The notes under the pieces are model-generated. The model had not been told where the DNA came from, did no database searches, and saw only the letters and a list, made by a program, of their open reading frames with translations. Of a stretch of 64,000 nt of DNA, positions 1-9,055 are shown piece by piece. Made by a program: the position numbers and the translations under genes. The stretch covers positions 1,426,001 through 1,490,000 of the forward strand of contig NZ_CP102262.1 of the NCBI RefSeq assembly GCF_025147325.1, written 5' to 3'. Source of the stretch: Bacteroides stercoris ATCC 43183 (GTDB taxonomy: Bacteria; Bacteroidota; Bacteroidia; Bacteroidales; Bacteroidaceae). How positions within the stretch are numbered: the first letter of the stretch is position 1; the number at the start of each line of letters is the position of its first letter.

Positions 1-519
1 AGCATGGAAGTATGCTTCATAAAAGGAGATTATCGGGACTTCCTGCGTGAGCATTCGCCGGAGATAGACAATGAAGTAGGCCCGGGATGGTTTGTCAATT
101 CGGAAGGAGTGAAGCTGGGAGAGCATAAGGGCTTTCCTTACTATACCATCGGGCAACGGAAAGGACTTGAAATCGCATTGGGAAAACCAGCTTATGTGCT
201 GAAAATAAATCCGCAGAAGAATACCGTAATGTTGGGAGATGCCGAGCAGCTCAAAGCGGAATATATGCTTGCGGAACAGGATAATCTGATTGATGAGGGG
301 GAAGTTTTTGGAAGCGGGGAACTGACGGTTCGCATCCGCTATCGGAGCAAACCGATACCTTGTTCGGTAAAGCGTCTGGAAGACGGGCGATTGCTGGTGC
401 ATTTTGAGACGGAAGCATCTGCCATTGCACCCGGACAATCAGCTGTATTCTATATTGGAAAAAGGGTGGTAGGCGGTTCGTTCATTGCTTCACAACGTGG
501 TATCGGCATGTATATTTAA
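1..519 (+). CDS. mnmA: tRNA-specific 2-thiouridylase MnmA, C-terminal part (5' end outside window)
   Basis: MnmA makes the 2-thio group of s2U34 in tRNAs for Lys, Glu and Gln, taking sulfur from a persulfide relay. The reading frame is open from base 1 (Ser codon before the ATG at 4), so the N-terminal ATP-pyrophosphatase domain lies outside the window. What remains starts at the segment SMEVCFI; its Cys matches the second catalytic Cys of the family (E. coli Cys199, in the context GICFIGE). It continues through the [13 protein letters not shown] segment and the C-terminal beta-barrel ending in [15 protein letters not shown]. The frame stops cleanly at 519, 37 bases before the next gene. Identity is firm; only the start is missing. 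Confidence 0.93.
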   Translation, partial: SMEVCFIKGDYRDFLREHSPEIDNEVGPGWFVNSEGVKLGEHKGFPYYTIGQRKGLEIALGKPAYVLKINPQKNTVMLGDAEQLKAEYMLAEQDNLIDEGEVFGSGELTVRIRYRSKPIPCSVKRLEDGRLLVHFETEASAIAPGQSAVFYIGKRVVGGSFIASQRGIGMYI

Positions 520-556
520 AAATTAAAAACTGAAATTTGAAAATAAAAAGAGATTA

Positions 557-1930
557 ATGGGGAAGAGATTGATTATTCTTTCAGCTTTAGTGTTGTTTCT
601 GGCAAGTGCGTCGGCACAGCAAGATACGTTGAAATACCGTATTAGTTTAAGAGACAAGGCAGCTACCGTTTATTCATTGGAGCATCCTGAACAGTTCCTT
701 TCGGAGAAAGCCATTGCAAGACGTCAAAAACAGAACCTGGCGGTTGATTCCACCGACCTGCCGGTTTGCCGTCAGTATATTGATGAAATACGCAGACAAG
801 GAGTGAATATTGTAGTTGTAGGGAAATGGGAAAATTTTGTTACGGTTTCCTGCAATGATTCCGTTTTGATAGAACATATTGCCGCATTGCCGTTTGTACG
901 CGCTACGGAGAAAGTATGGACTGCTCCGAAAATGAATGAAGGAATGGGGGATGCAATGCGCGATTCTGTAATCAATGAGCCGAAGATATATACAGACAGT
1001 ATTTACGGTCCTGCTCTCACTCAAATTCAGTTGAGCAATGGAGATAAGTTGCATGATGCCGGATTCAGGGGGCAGGGAATGACGATTGCCGTGATTGATG
1101 CCGGATTTCATAATCTGGATAAGATAACGGCTATGCGGAATATCCGTGTCTTGGGCATGAAAGATTTTGTCAATCCTCAGGCGGATTTATTTGCGGCAAG
1201 CAGTCATGGACTGAGTGTGCTTTCCTGCATTGGAATGAATCAGCCGGGAATTATGACAGGTACTGCACCGGAAGCTTCCTTTTGGCTGTTCCGCAGTGAG
1301 GATGAGGCTTCCGAACACTTGGTGGAACAGGATTATTGGGCTGCTGCCGTAGAGTTTGCCGACAGTGTGGGAGTTGATGTGCTTAATACTTCTTTGGGGT
1401 ATTATGCGTTCGATGACAAATCGAAAAATTACAAATATCGTGATTTGGACGGACATCATGCCTTGATGTCGCGTCAAGCCTCGCATATAGCTGATAAGGG
1501 TATGGTACTGGTGTGCAGTGCCGGTAATTCGGGAATGGGGTCTTGGAAAAAAATAACCCCGCCGGGAGATGCTGATAATGTGTTGACGGTAGGCGCTATC
1601 AACAAACAGGCGGTGTTGGCGCCATTTTCCTCTATCGGCAACACGGCTGATAACCGGATTAAACCGGATGTTGTAGCTGTGGGCGAAGGAGCGGATGTGA
1701 TTCGCACGGACGGAAATCAGGGTAAGGCAAACGGGACTTCTTTCTCTTCGCCCGTCATGTGTGGAATGGTGGCTTGTTTATGGCAGGCATGCCCCCGGCT
1801 GACAGCGAAAGAGTTGCTTGAATTAGTCCGTGCTTCCGGTGACCGTGCCGACTATCCGGATAATATCTACGGTTATGGCGTGCCGGATATGTGGAAAGCA
1901 TATAATAGCTATAAATTAAAAATGAAGTAA
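557..1930 (+). CDS. Secreted S8 (subtilisin-like) serine peptidase
   Basis: A 457-residue subtilase. Residues 1-20 form a Sec signal peptide ending ASA-QQ, so the protein is exported. The catalytic triad is readable: Asp181 in VIDAGFHN, His217 in SSHGLSVLS, Ser395 in GTSFSSPV, with oxyanion Asn324 in SAGNSG. Residues 21-150 are a likely pro-region or N-terminal domain. No type IX secretion C-terminal domain is evident, since the protein ends soon after the catalytic domain. It sits between mnmA and xseA, both housekeeping, and is probably cotranscribed with one or both (37- and 32-base gaps). The substrate cannot be read from sequence. It is not closely similar to the subtilase at 26689-28785, which is longer and a lipoprotein. 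Confidence 0.88.
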   Translation: MGKRLIILSALVLFLASASAQQDTLKYRISLRDKAATVYSLEHPEQFLSEKAIARRQKQNLAVDSTDLPVCRQYIDEIRRQGVNIVVVGKWENFVTVSCNDSVLIEHIAALPFVRATEKVWTAPKMNEGMGDAMRDSVINEPKIYTDSIYGPALTQIQLSNGDKLHDAGFRGQGMTIAVIDAGFHNLDKITAMRNIRVLGMKDFVNPQADLFAASSHGLSVLSCIGMNQPGIMTGTAPEASFWLFRSEDEASEHLVEQDYWAAAVEFADSVGVDVLNTSLGYYAFDDKSKNYKYRDLDGHHALMSRQASHIADKGMVLVCSAGNSGMGSWKKITPPGDADNVLTVGAINKQAVLAPFSSIGNTADNRIKPDVVAVGEGADVIRTDGNQGKANGTSFSSPVMCGMVACLWQACPRLTAKELLELVRASGDRADYPDNIYGYGVPDMWKAYNSYKLKMK

Positions 1931-1962
1931 GGACAGGAACTTTGCATACTTATATTTAAAGA

Positions 1963-3210
1963 ATGGATGCCTTATCACTATACGAATTAAATGCGCTGGT
2001 GCGTCGCAGCTTGGAGCAATGTTTGCCTGATGCCTATTGGATACAGGCTGAATTGAGTGATGTACGTACCAACAGCACCGGACATTGCTATCTGGAGTTC
2101 GTACAGAAAGATGCCCGTAGTAATAGTCTGATAGCTAAGGCGAGAGGAACGATATGGTCGAACGTCTTTCGTTTGTTGAAACCTTATTTTGAGGAAGCTA
2201 CGGGACAGGCTTTTGTTTCGGGCATCAAAGTGCTGGTGCAAGTGACCGTCAGTTTCCATGAACTGTATGGATATAGCCTTACAGTACAGGATATAGATCC
2301 CACCTATACTTTGGGTGATATGGCCCGTCGCCGTAAAGAGATTTTGAAACAATTGGAAGAAGAAGGGGTACTTACTTTAAATAAAGAATTGAGAATGCCT
2401 CGTTTGCCGCAGCGTATTGCGGTTGTTTCTTCCCCAACCGCTGCCGGATACGGTGACTTTTGCCACCAGTTGCAGAATAATCCGGGAGGTTTTTACTTCT
2501 ATACGGAACTTTTTCCGGCATTGATGCAGGGTGATCGTGTTGAAGAATCCGTTTTGTCTGCTTTGGATAAGATAAATTCCCGTTCGGACAGTTTTGATGT
2601 AGTAGTTATTATCCGGGGCGGTGGGGCAACTTCCGACCTTTCCGGATTTGATACTTATCTGCTCGCGGCTGCCTGTGCGCAGTTTCCTTTGCCTGTTATC
2701 ACGGGTATCGGACACGAACGCGATGATACGGTTCTCGATTCCGTGGCCCATACCCGTGTCAAGACTCCCACAGCTGCTGCCGAATTTCTGATAGACTGCA
2801 TGAATGAGGCTGCCGATGAATTGGAATCGCTGGCTGCCCGCCTATGCGATGGTGTCCGGAATTTGCTGGTACAAGAGCAACAGAAGTTAGTATCATACAG
2901 GAATCGTATTCCCTCTGCTGCTTATGGTTGCATTTCGGATGCAAAATTAACTTTGCTTACCGTCCGAAAAGACATTGTACAAGCTGTAACAGCCTCCTTG
3001 TTTCGTCAGCATCATCGGCTGGAGTTACTGCAACAACGGCTGGCGGATGCTTCTCCGGAAAAGCAATTAGCCCGTGGCTACAGCATTACATTGAAAAACG
3101 GAAAAGCAATAAAGAATGCTTCTCTCTTAAATGAGGGTGATGAAATTATCACTCGCCTGTATAAAGGAGAAGTGGTTTCAGTAGTAACAAATAAACTGTC
3201 AAAAAAATAA
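1963..3210 (+). CDS. xseA: Exodeoxyribonuclease VII large subunit
   Basis: Large, catalytic subunit of exonuclease VII, which degrades single-stranded DNA in both directions to oligonucleotides. The 415-residue length is normal. An N-terminal OB-fold (about 1-100, including YWIQAELSDV and GHCYLEF) binds DNA. The catalytic domain follows, with the family motifs RIAVVSSPTAAGYGDF, VVIIRGGGATSDLSGFD and ITGIGHERDDTVLD, then TRVKTPTAAAEFL and a helical region. The C-terminal segment LARGYSITLKNGKAI is typical. It lies 8 bases upstream of xseB, so the two subunits are coexpressed. Confidence 0.96.
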   Translation: MDALSLYELNALVRRSLEQCLPDAYWIQAELSDVRTNSTGHCYLEFVQKDARSNSLIAKARGTIWSNVFRLLKPYFEEATGQAFVSGIKVLVQVTVSFHELYGYSLTVQDIDPTYTLGDMARRRKEILKQLEEEGVLTLNKELRMPRLPQRIAVVSSPTAAGYGDFCHQLQNNPGGFYFYTELFPALMQGDRVEESVLSALDKINSRSDSFDVVVIIRGGGATSDLSGFDTYLLAAACAQFPLPVITGIGHERDDTVLDSVAHTRVKTPTAAAEFLIDCMNEAADELESLAARLCDGVRNLLVQEQQKLVSYRNRIPSAAYGCISDAKLTLLTVRKDIVQAVTASLFRQHHRLELLQQRLADASPEKQLARGYSITLKNGKAIKNASLLNEGDEIITRLYKGEVVSVVTNKLSKK

Positions 3211-3218
3211 ATAATCCT

Positions 3219-3428
3219 ATGCCTGCACCCAAGAAAAAAGAGACTTATTCCCAAGCGATGGAACGGTTGGAGAAAATTGTCAGTCAGATAGACAACAATG
3301 AACTGGAAATAGATGAACTTGCCGTAAAGATAAAGGAGGCAAATGAAATCATTGCTTTTTGCAGTGATAAGTTGACTAAGGCAGACCGTGAGGTCCAGAA
3401 ACTTCTATCGGACAAGCAGGAAAGCTAA
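3219..3428 (+). CDS. xseB: Exodeoxyribonuclease VII small subunit
   Basis: Small subunit of exonuclease VII; several copies coil around the helical region of XseA. The protein has 69 residues, the usual size. It shows the family pattern: TYSQAMERLEKIVSQIDNNELEIDEL, abbreviated here as YSQAMERLEKIV followed by ELEIDELAVKIKEANEI, and a final FCSDKLTKADREVQKLL. It begins 8 bases after the xseA stop and is the last gene of this group. No clear intrinsic terminator follows it before the sigma factor at 3586. Confidence 0.93.
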   Translation: MPAPKKKETYSQAMERLEKIVSQIDNNELEIDELAVKIKEANEIIAFCSDKLTKADREVQKLLSDKQES

Positions 3429-3585
3429 ATAACCTTGAGTGGCTTTTTGTTAGCTTGATTTTTGATGTATTAATATTATATAACTTTTTTGGACGCTAAA
3501 AGAGTTAATTCTGCTTTTTTTGTATTATGATAATAATTAATTTCGCTGGTAAAATTGTTTAAGATGAATAATAAATTGTAAAAGG

Positions 3586-4074
3586 GTGGAGGACTTTGCC
3601 GACTTTGATTTCTTTTTTAAAGAGTATTATGTCTCTCTTTATTCCTATGCACATTCTCTCATTAATAATTGGGAAGTAAGCCGTGACATAGCGAGCGATG
3701 CTTTTGAATATATATGGAAGAATTTTGATAGGATAGAGAAGGCCACAGCTAAGTCGTATCTCTTTATATATGTACGCAATCGTGCTATCGACTATCTGAG
3801 ACATCAGGATATACATTATGCTTATGCTGAATTCTCTCAGAAATTGTATGAAAATTATACAGAAGTGGAGTTCAAGGAGCAAGACGAGCGTATGATGAAG
3901 ATTCAGAAAGTGTTGGATGGAATGACCCCGCATACGAGGCATATCCTGGAAGAGTGCTATCTACATGAGAAGAAGTATAAAGAAGTAGCCGCAGAATTGA
4001 ATATAAGCATAAGTGCGGTTAGAAAACATATTGTTAAAGCCTTGAAGGCTATTCGTGAGGAATTTGCTAAATAA
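3586..4074 (+). CDS. ECF-type RNA polymerase sigma factor (FecI-like)
   Basis: A 162-residue extracytoplasmic-function sigma factor. Region 2 runs over about 5-75 (DFDFFFKEYY, VSRDIASDAFEYIWKN, SYLFIYVRNRAIDYLR) and region 4 over about 105-158 (MTPHTRHILEECYLHEKKY, then VAAELNISISAVRKHIVKAL). The start is GTG at 3586: in-frame upstream codons contain no ATG before a TGA at 3565, and AAAGG lies immediately before the start. An FecR-type anti-sigma gene and a SusC with an STN domain follow, which is the classic cell-surface signalling trio: ligand at the SusC, then FecR, then this sigma factor. It probably drives the operon that starts at 5459 and possibly itself. Confidence 0.92.
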   Translation: MEDFADFDFFFKEYYVSLYSYAHSLINNWEVSRDIASDAFEYIWKNFDRIEKATAKSYLFIYVRNRAIDYLRHQDIHYAYAEFSQKLYENYTEVEFKEQDERMMKIQKVLDGMTPHTRHILEECYLHEKKYKEVAAELNISISAVRKHIVKALKAIREEFAK

Positions 4075-4154
4075 ATATAAAAAATAGGCTAAACGGTTCA
4101 AAATAAGTTTTATAAACGCATTTATAATAAGGTATTAACTAAACTAGCGGATTT

Positions 4155-5300
4155 ATGAGTAATCAAGATAGTACATCTGAATTTGATAAAGCACTGGATT
4201 TAATGGAGAGTTCATCCGATAGCTCTGACAAGAAATGGGAGGATTTGAAAGATGTGGAGACATTAGATGCCTGTAAGGATTTGATGGATGTCAGATATCT
4301 TTTGCATAAGTGCCAGGCTTCCGGTATGGTTGATGTGGAGGCTGAATTAGCTCGTTTGAAAGGTAGACAGAATAAGAAAAAATATCTTAAGATGTTTTGG
4401 ATATGGAGCAGTTCGGTAGCAGCTATCCTGGTAGGAGCTTTTGTTTCATTTAATTATTTATTTAATATACCGGTTGCCCCGCCTAAATCTGTCACGGTAT
4501 TTGCTGCGGATCCGAATGAACAGCGTATTGTTTTGGAATTAAATGACGGCAAGCAATTCTTTTTGGATGATGAGCCTAAAAAAGAAAACAAACAAGTAGA
4601 AAAACGGCGGACTCTTGATTATACTAATCTAGCGAGGAATTCCGTTCCGGTAGTGAAAAAGATGTTACAGACTCATTCTATTGTAATCCCCAGAGGCGAG
4701 ACATTCAAATTGATTCTTTGTGATGGTACGGAGGTGTGGCTGAATGCCAATAGTAAATTGGTTTATCCTACAGCTTTTATAGAAAGGGAGCGTACGGTTT
4801 TTCTTGAAGGAGAAGCGTATTTTAAAGTTACAAAAGATACAAAACCTTTTATTGTAAAGACGGATTATTTGCAAACTAAGGTTCTCGGAACGGAGTTTAA
4901 TGTGAAAAGTTATACAGCCGAAGACAGCCATGTAACGCTGATTAGCGGTAAGGTACAGGTTCGCAGCCATGAAAATGCACGTTTTGTGGATTTGGAACCA
5001 GGTAAAGATGCCATACTTCTTTCCAATGGGCAGTTTGAGGTGAAGGAAGTAAACAGTGAGGCCTATACTTATTGGAAAGATGGATATTTTTATTTTGATG
5101 AGTTGACTTTGGCGGATATTATGAAGTCTATTGGACGTTGGTATAATGTGAACGTTATATTTAGAAATAAAGAAGCCATGACATATCGCATACATTTTAT
5201 GTCCAATCGTCAGGGTGGTATTGAAGAAACAATTCGTTTGATGAACCGTTTAAAAAAAGTAACGTTAACACTTTGTGAGAATACGGTCTATGTTGACTAG
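4155..5300 (+). CDS. FecR-family anti-sigma factor
   Basis: A 381-residue inner-membrane anti-sigma factor. Residues 1-80 are cytoplasmic and would hold the sigma factor. A single membrane helix spans about 82-104 (WIWSSSVAAILVGAFVSFNYL). The periplasmic FecR domain is about 170-270, with motifs IVIPRGETFKLILCDGTEVWLNA, here shortened to PRGETFKLILCDGTEVWLNA, then VFLEGEAYFKV and VLGTEFNVKSY. The C-terminal domain (about 310-381, FDELTLADIMKSIGRWYNV) matches the domain usually called DUF4974. It lies between the sigma factor (80 bases upstream) and the STN-bearing SusC (158 bases downstream), and would pass the ligand signal from the SusC STN domain to the sigma factor. Confidence 0.92.
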   Translation: MSNQDSTSEFDKALDLMESSSDSSDKKWEDLKDVETLDACKDLMDVRYLLHKCQASGMVDVEAELARLKGRQNKKKYLKMFWIWSSSVAAILVGAFVSFNYLFNIPVAPPKSVTVFAADPNEQRIVLELNDGKQFFLDDEPKKENKQVEKRRTLDYTNLARNSVPVVKKMLQTHSIVIPRGETFKLILCDGTEVWLNANSKLVYPTAFIERERTVFLEGEAYFKVTKDTKPFIVKTDYLQTKVLGTEFNVKSYTAEDSHVTLISGKVQVRSHENARFVDLEPGKDAILLSNGQFEVKEVNSEAYTYWKDGYFYFDELTLADIMKSIGRWYNVNVIFRNKEAMTYRIHFMSNRQGGIEETIRLMNRLKKVTLTLCENTVYVD

Positions 5301-5458
5301 ATGGAGGCATGTTTTGTGTAATTTCTTCCATATTGTAGATGCTTTTTAGAGAAAAAGTTTCATGAATTGAAAAAAATAAGGTAAAAAGGTATCTTGTTAT
5401 TCAAGTCATACGTATTATTAATAAATGAAGCTTCGCTAATATTATTAAAAATAAACGT

Positions 5459-8400
5459 ATGAGAAGAAAGAGGTACTTATTATTTCCGCTTTTCTTTTTT
5501 CTATTTTGTCTTCCGTTCTGTGCGGAAGCTCAGGTAGGTGAGAAGAAACTTACAGTAGAGTTTAAGAATGAAGAGTTGTCTTCTGTATTTAAACAGTTGA
5601 GCAAAATTTCAGGTTATAAAATCCTTTTTACGTATGATGATGTGAAGTCATATACGTATAGCGGTGCCATCAAGGATAAGAATATCCGGGAAATTTTGGA
5701 TATTGTGCTTTCTGGTAAGAAACTTGAGTATACTATCGATAAGGAGTTTATTACCATTACAACAAAAGGTCCTTCCAAACAGGCTAAAGTGTATACGGTA
5801 AACGGCGTTGTGCTGTCTGCCGATGACGGTGAGCCGCTTATTGGAGCTACCGTTATGGTGAAAGGTACTTCTACGGGTGTGCTGACAGACATAGACGGTA
5901 AGTTTACATTGCCTAATGTTTCCAGTCGTTCCAAGTTGGAGTTTTCTTATGTCGGTATGCTTCCTCAGTCGCTTTCTCCTTCGCCGACTATGAAAGTGAC
6001 TCTCCAATCGGATGTACAGACGCTGTCCGAAGTTGTTGTGACGGGTATGCAGCGTATGGATAAACGTATGTTTACCGGTGCTACCGACCAGTTGAAAGCA
6101 GAAAACATCAAAATGGATGGTATGGCAGATATCAGTCGCGGTCTGGAAGGACGTTCGGCAGGTGTATCTGTGCAAAATGTATCCGGTACTTTCGGTACGG
6201 CGCCTAAGATTCGTGTGCGTGGTGCAACTTCCATTTACGGAAGTTCCAAGCCGCTGTGGGTAGTAGATGGTGTTATCATGGAAGATGTAGCTGAGATAGG
6301 TGCTGACGATCTGTCCTCAGGTGATGCTGAGACTCTGATCAGTTCAGCTATTGCCGGTTTGAATGCCGATGATATTGAGAGTTTTCAAATTCTAAAAGAT
6401 GGTTCGGCTACCTCCATTTATGGTGCACGTGCTATGGCAGGGGTGATTGTGGTAACTACCAAAAAAGGTAAATCAGGTACGAACAAAATCAGTTATACAG
6501 GTGAGTTTACCATGCGCATGAAACCCAGTTATAGCAATTTCAACATCATGAACTCTCAAGAGCAAATGGATGTATACAAGAATATGGAGCAAAACGGTTC
6601 CCTGAGTTTTGTTGATTCTTATCGTGCTTCGCAGAGTGGTGTCTATGGTAAAATGTATCATCTCATTAATCAATATTCGGCAACAGGCGGTGTATTTGGT
6701 TTAGCCAATACGCCTGAAGCACGGGGGGCTTATCTGAAGCAGGCCGAGTTCCGTAATACCGACTGGTTCGACCTGTTGTTCAGCAATAGTATCTCACAAA
6801 ATCATGCTGTGAGTATGGCTACCGGTACAGACAAGGCTTCTTATTATACTTCCATCAGTGTGATGAACGACCCGGGATGGACTAAGAGGAGCAAAGTGCA
6901 ACGTTATACGGCTAACATTAATTCTACGTATAATATCTTCAAAAACCTTACACTTAACCTTATCGGGAATGCATCTTTTCGCAAGCAGCAGGCTCCCGGT
7001 ACTCTTGGTTCGCAAGCTGATCCCGTAAGTGGTGAGGTGAAACGTGACTTCGACATCAATCCTTACTCATTTGCGCTGAATACTTCGCGCACATTGGATC
7101 CCAATGAATACTACGTACGTAACTATGCACCGTTTAATATTTTCCACGAGCTGGATAACAACTACATGGATTTAAAAGTTACTGATATGCGATTCCAGGG
7201 TGAAATGAAATGGAAGCCTATTCAAAAGGTAGAATTGAGCATATTGGGGGCTTACAAGTACTCATCTACTACCCAAAACCATTATGTGAAAGATTATTCT
7301 AATCAGGCATGGGCTTATAGGGCTATGGATGACGCTACCATGCAGCAAGCCAATCCGTGGCTCTATACCGATCCTGACAAAATCAATACTCTACCGGAAT
7401 CGGTACTGCCCGTAGGCGGTTTCTATCGCGATACGAAATATACTATGTCGAGCTATGACTTGCGTAGTACCGTCAGTTACAATGATGTATTCAACGAAAA
7501 TCATATCGTAAACTTTTTCGGTGGTATGGAACTAAATGCCACAGACCGCAGCAAAGTGTGGTTTAACGGTGCAGGTATGCAGTATGGCATGGGTATGCTT
7601 TCCAGTTACGACTATTTGTTCTTCAAGCAAGGCAACGAGGAAAATACACCTTATAATACTGTTGACGAAACCAAAGCACGCCAAGTGGCTTTTTTCGCTA
7701 CCGGCACTTATTCATGGAAGGGACGCTATACCGTGAACGGTACAGTGCGTTACGAAGGTTCCAACAAACTAGGTAAAAGCCGTTCGGCTCGCTGGTTGCC
7801 TACATGGAATATTTCCGGTGCTTGGAATGCGCACGAAGAAACTTGGTTCAGCAAACTGAATTCCATATTATCTAACTTGACGCTGAAAGCAAGTTACTCG
7901 CTGACTGCCGACCGTGGTCCTGCCTTTGTGAGTAACTCGCTGGCAATGGTGAGCAGTTATAATCCTTGGCGTCCCAATGCCGATGTCATGGAGTCGGGAC
8001 TGGGCATCCTACAAGGCAAAAATTCTGAACTGACTTACGAAAAGAAACATGAACTGAATCTGGGTATCGATTTAGGTTTTCTGGATAACCGTATCAACTT
8101 CAGCATGGATTGGTACAAACGCAAGAACTATGACCTGATAGGATGGTTGAGTACTACCGGTCTGGATGGAGAAATTGGCAAGTATGCCAATGTGGCAAGC
8201 ATGCGTTCGCACGGTATAGAGCTGACTCTTTCTACCCGTAACATTGCCAAGAAGGACTTCAAGTGGAACACTGACTTCATTTTCTCTAAAACCAAGAACA
8301 AGGTAACCGATTTGGAGGCATTCTCATCGGTAATGGACATGGTGAGCGGATATGGATTTGCCATGCAAGGCTATCCGGTAAGAAGTTTGTTTTCGCTCGA

Positions 8401-9043
8401 CTTCCGTGGACTGAATGAAGAAGGTCTGCCTACTTTCATTAATGAAAATGGCGAATTGACCACAAGCAACATCAACTTCCAGGAGCGCAACAACAAATCA
8501 CACCTGATTTATGAAGGTACTACAGATCCTACCATTACAGGTAGTTTGGGAAATGTATTCAGCTACAAAGGTCTGAAACTGAATGTGTTTATCACTTATT
8601 CTTTTGGCAATGTCATCCGTTTGGATCCGGTATTTAGCAACCAATATACCGACCTTGATGCTATGCCGAAAGAATTCAAGAACCGTTGGATGAGGCCGGG
8701 CGACGAGCATCGTACCAATATTCCGGTGATAGCAGATAAGTATATGAATGTGAACGACAGTTATCTGAGCCGTGCCTACAATGCTTATAATTACTCCAGT
8801 GACCGCATCGCAAAGGGTGACTTTATCCGTTTGAAAGAGATTTCGCTTTCATACGACCTGCCCAAGAAGTGGATTGAACCGTTAAAAATTTCCAATTTAG
8901 GATTGAAACTGCAGGCAACTAATTTGTTCTTGCTTTATGCAGACGACAAATTAAACGGGCAGGATCCCGAATTCTTTAACACAGGTGGTGTGGCCGTTCC
9001 CATGGCTAAACAGTTCACTTTTACCATTCGCTTAGGCATTTAA
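5459..9043 (+). CDS. SusC/RagA-family TonB-linked outer membrane transporter with STN signalling domain
   Basis: A 1194-residue outer-membrane importer. Signal peptide about 1-24 (ends AEA-Q). STN domain about 30-103 (LTVEFKNEELSSVFKQLSKI), a carboxypeptidase-regulatory-like domain about 113-183, and a conserved segment LSEVVVTGMQ at 189-198. The plug follows from about 205 (PKIRVRGATSIYGSSKPLWV, then GSATSIYGARAMAGVIVVTT), and the remainder is a 22-strand type barrel. The STN domain together with the upstream ECF sigma and FecR genes means it both transports and signals its ligand. The paired SusD begins 12 bases downstream. Neighbouring peptidase genes suggest peptides or glycopeptides as cargo; that is inference. 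Confidence 0.95.
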   Translation: MRRKRYLLFPLFFFLFCLPFCAEAQVGEKKLTVEFKNEELSSVFKQLSKISGYKILFTYDDVKSYTYSGAIKDKNIREILDIVLSGKKLEYTIDKEFITITTKGPSKQAKVYTVNGVVLSADDGEPLIGATVMVKGTSTGVLTDIDGKFTLPNVSSRSKLEFSYVGMLPQSLSPSPTMKVTLQSDVQTLSEVVVTGMQRMDKRMFTGATDQLKAENIKMDGMADISRGLEGRSAGVSVQNVSGTFGTAPKIRVRGATSIYGSSKPLWVVDGVIMEDVAEIGADDLSSGDAETLISSAIAGLNADDIESFQILKDGSATSIYGARAMAGVIVVTTKKGKSGTNKISYTGEFTMRMKPSYSNFNIMNSQEQMDVYKNMEQNGSLSFVDSYRASQSGVYGKMYHLINQYSATGGVFGLANTPEARGAYLKQAEFRNTDWFDLLFSNSISQNHAVSMATGTDKASYYTSISVMNDPGWTKRSKVQRYTANINSTYNIFKNLTLNLIGNASFRKQQAPGTLGSQADPVSGEVKRDFDINPYSFALNTSRTLDPNEYYVRNYAPFNIFHELDNNYMDLKVTDMRFQGEMKWKPIQKVELSILGAYKYSSTTQNHYVKDYSNQAWAYRAMDDATMQQANPWLYTDPDKINTLPESVLPVGGFYRDTKYTMSSYDLRSTVSYNDVFNENHIVNFFGGMELNATDRSKVWFNGAGMQYGMGMLSSYDYLFFKQGNEENTPYNTVDETKARQVAFFATGTYSWKGRYTVNGTVRYEGSNKLGKSRSARWLPTWNISGAWNAHEETWFSKLNSILSNLTLKASYSLTADRGPAFVSNSLAMVSSYNPWRPNADVMESGLGILQGKNSELTYEKKHELNLGIDLGFLDNRINFSMDWYKRKNYDLIGWLSTTGLDGEIGKYANVASMRSHGIELTLSTRNIAKKDFKWNTDFIFSKTKNKVTDLEAFSSVMDMVSGYGFAMQGYPVRSLFSLDFRGLNEEGLPTFINENGELTTSNINFQERNNKSHLIYEGTTDPTITGSLGNVFSYKGLKLNVFITYSFGNVIRLDPVFSNQYTDLDAMPKEFKNRWMRPGDEHRTNIPVIADKYMNVNDSYLSRAYNAYNYSSDRIAKGDFIRLKEISLSYDLPKKWIEPLKISNLGLKLQATNLFLLYADDKLNGQDPEFFNTGGVAVPMAKQFTFTIRLGI

Positions 9044-9055
9044 TTTTTTTAAATA

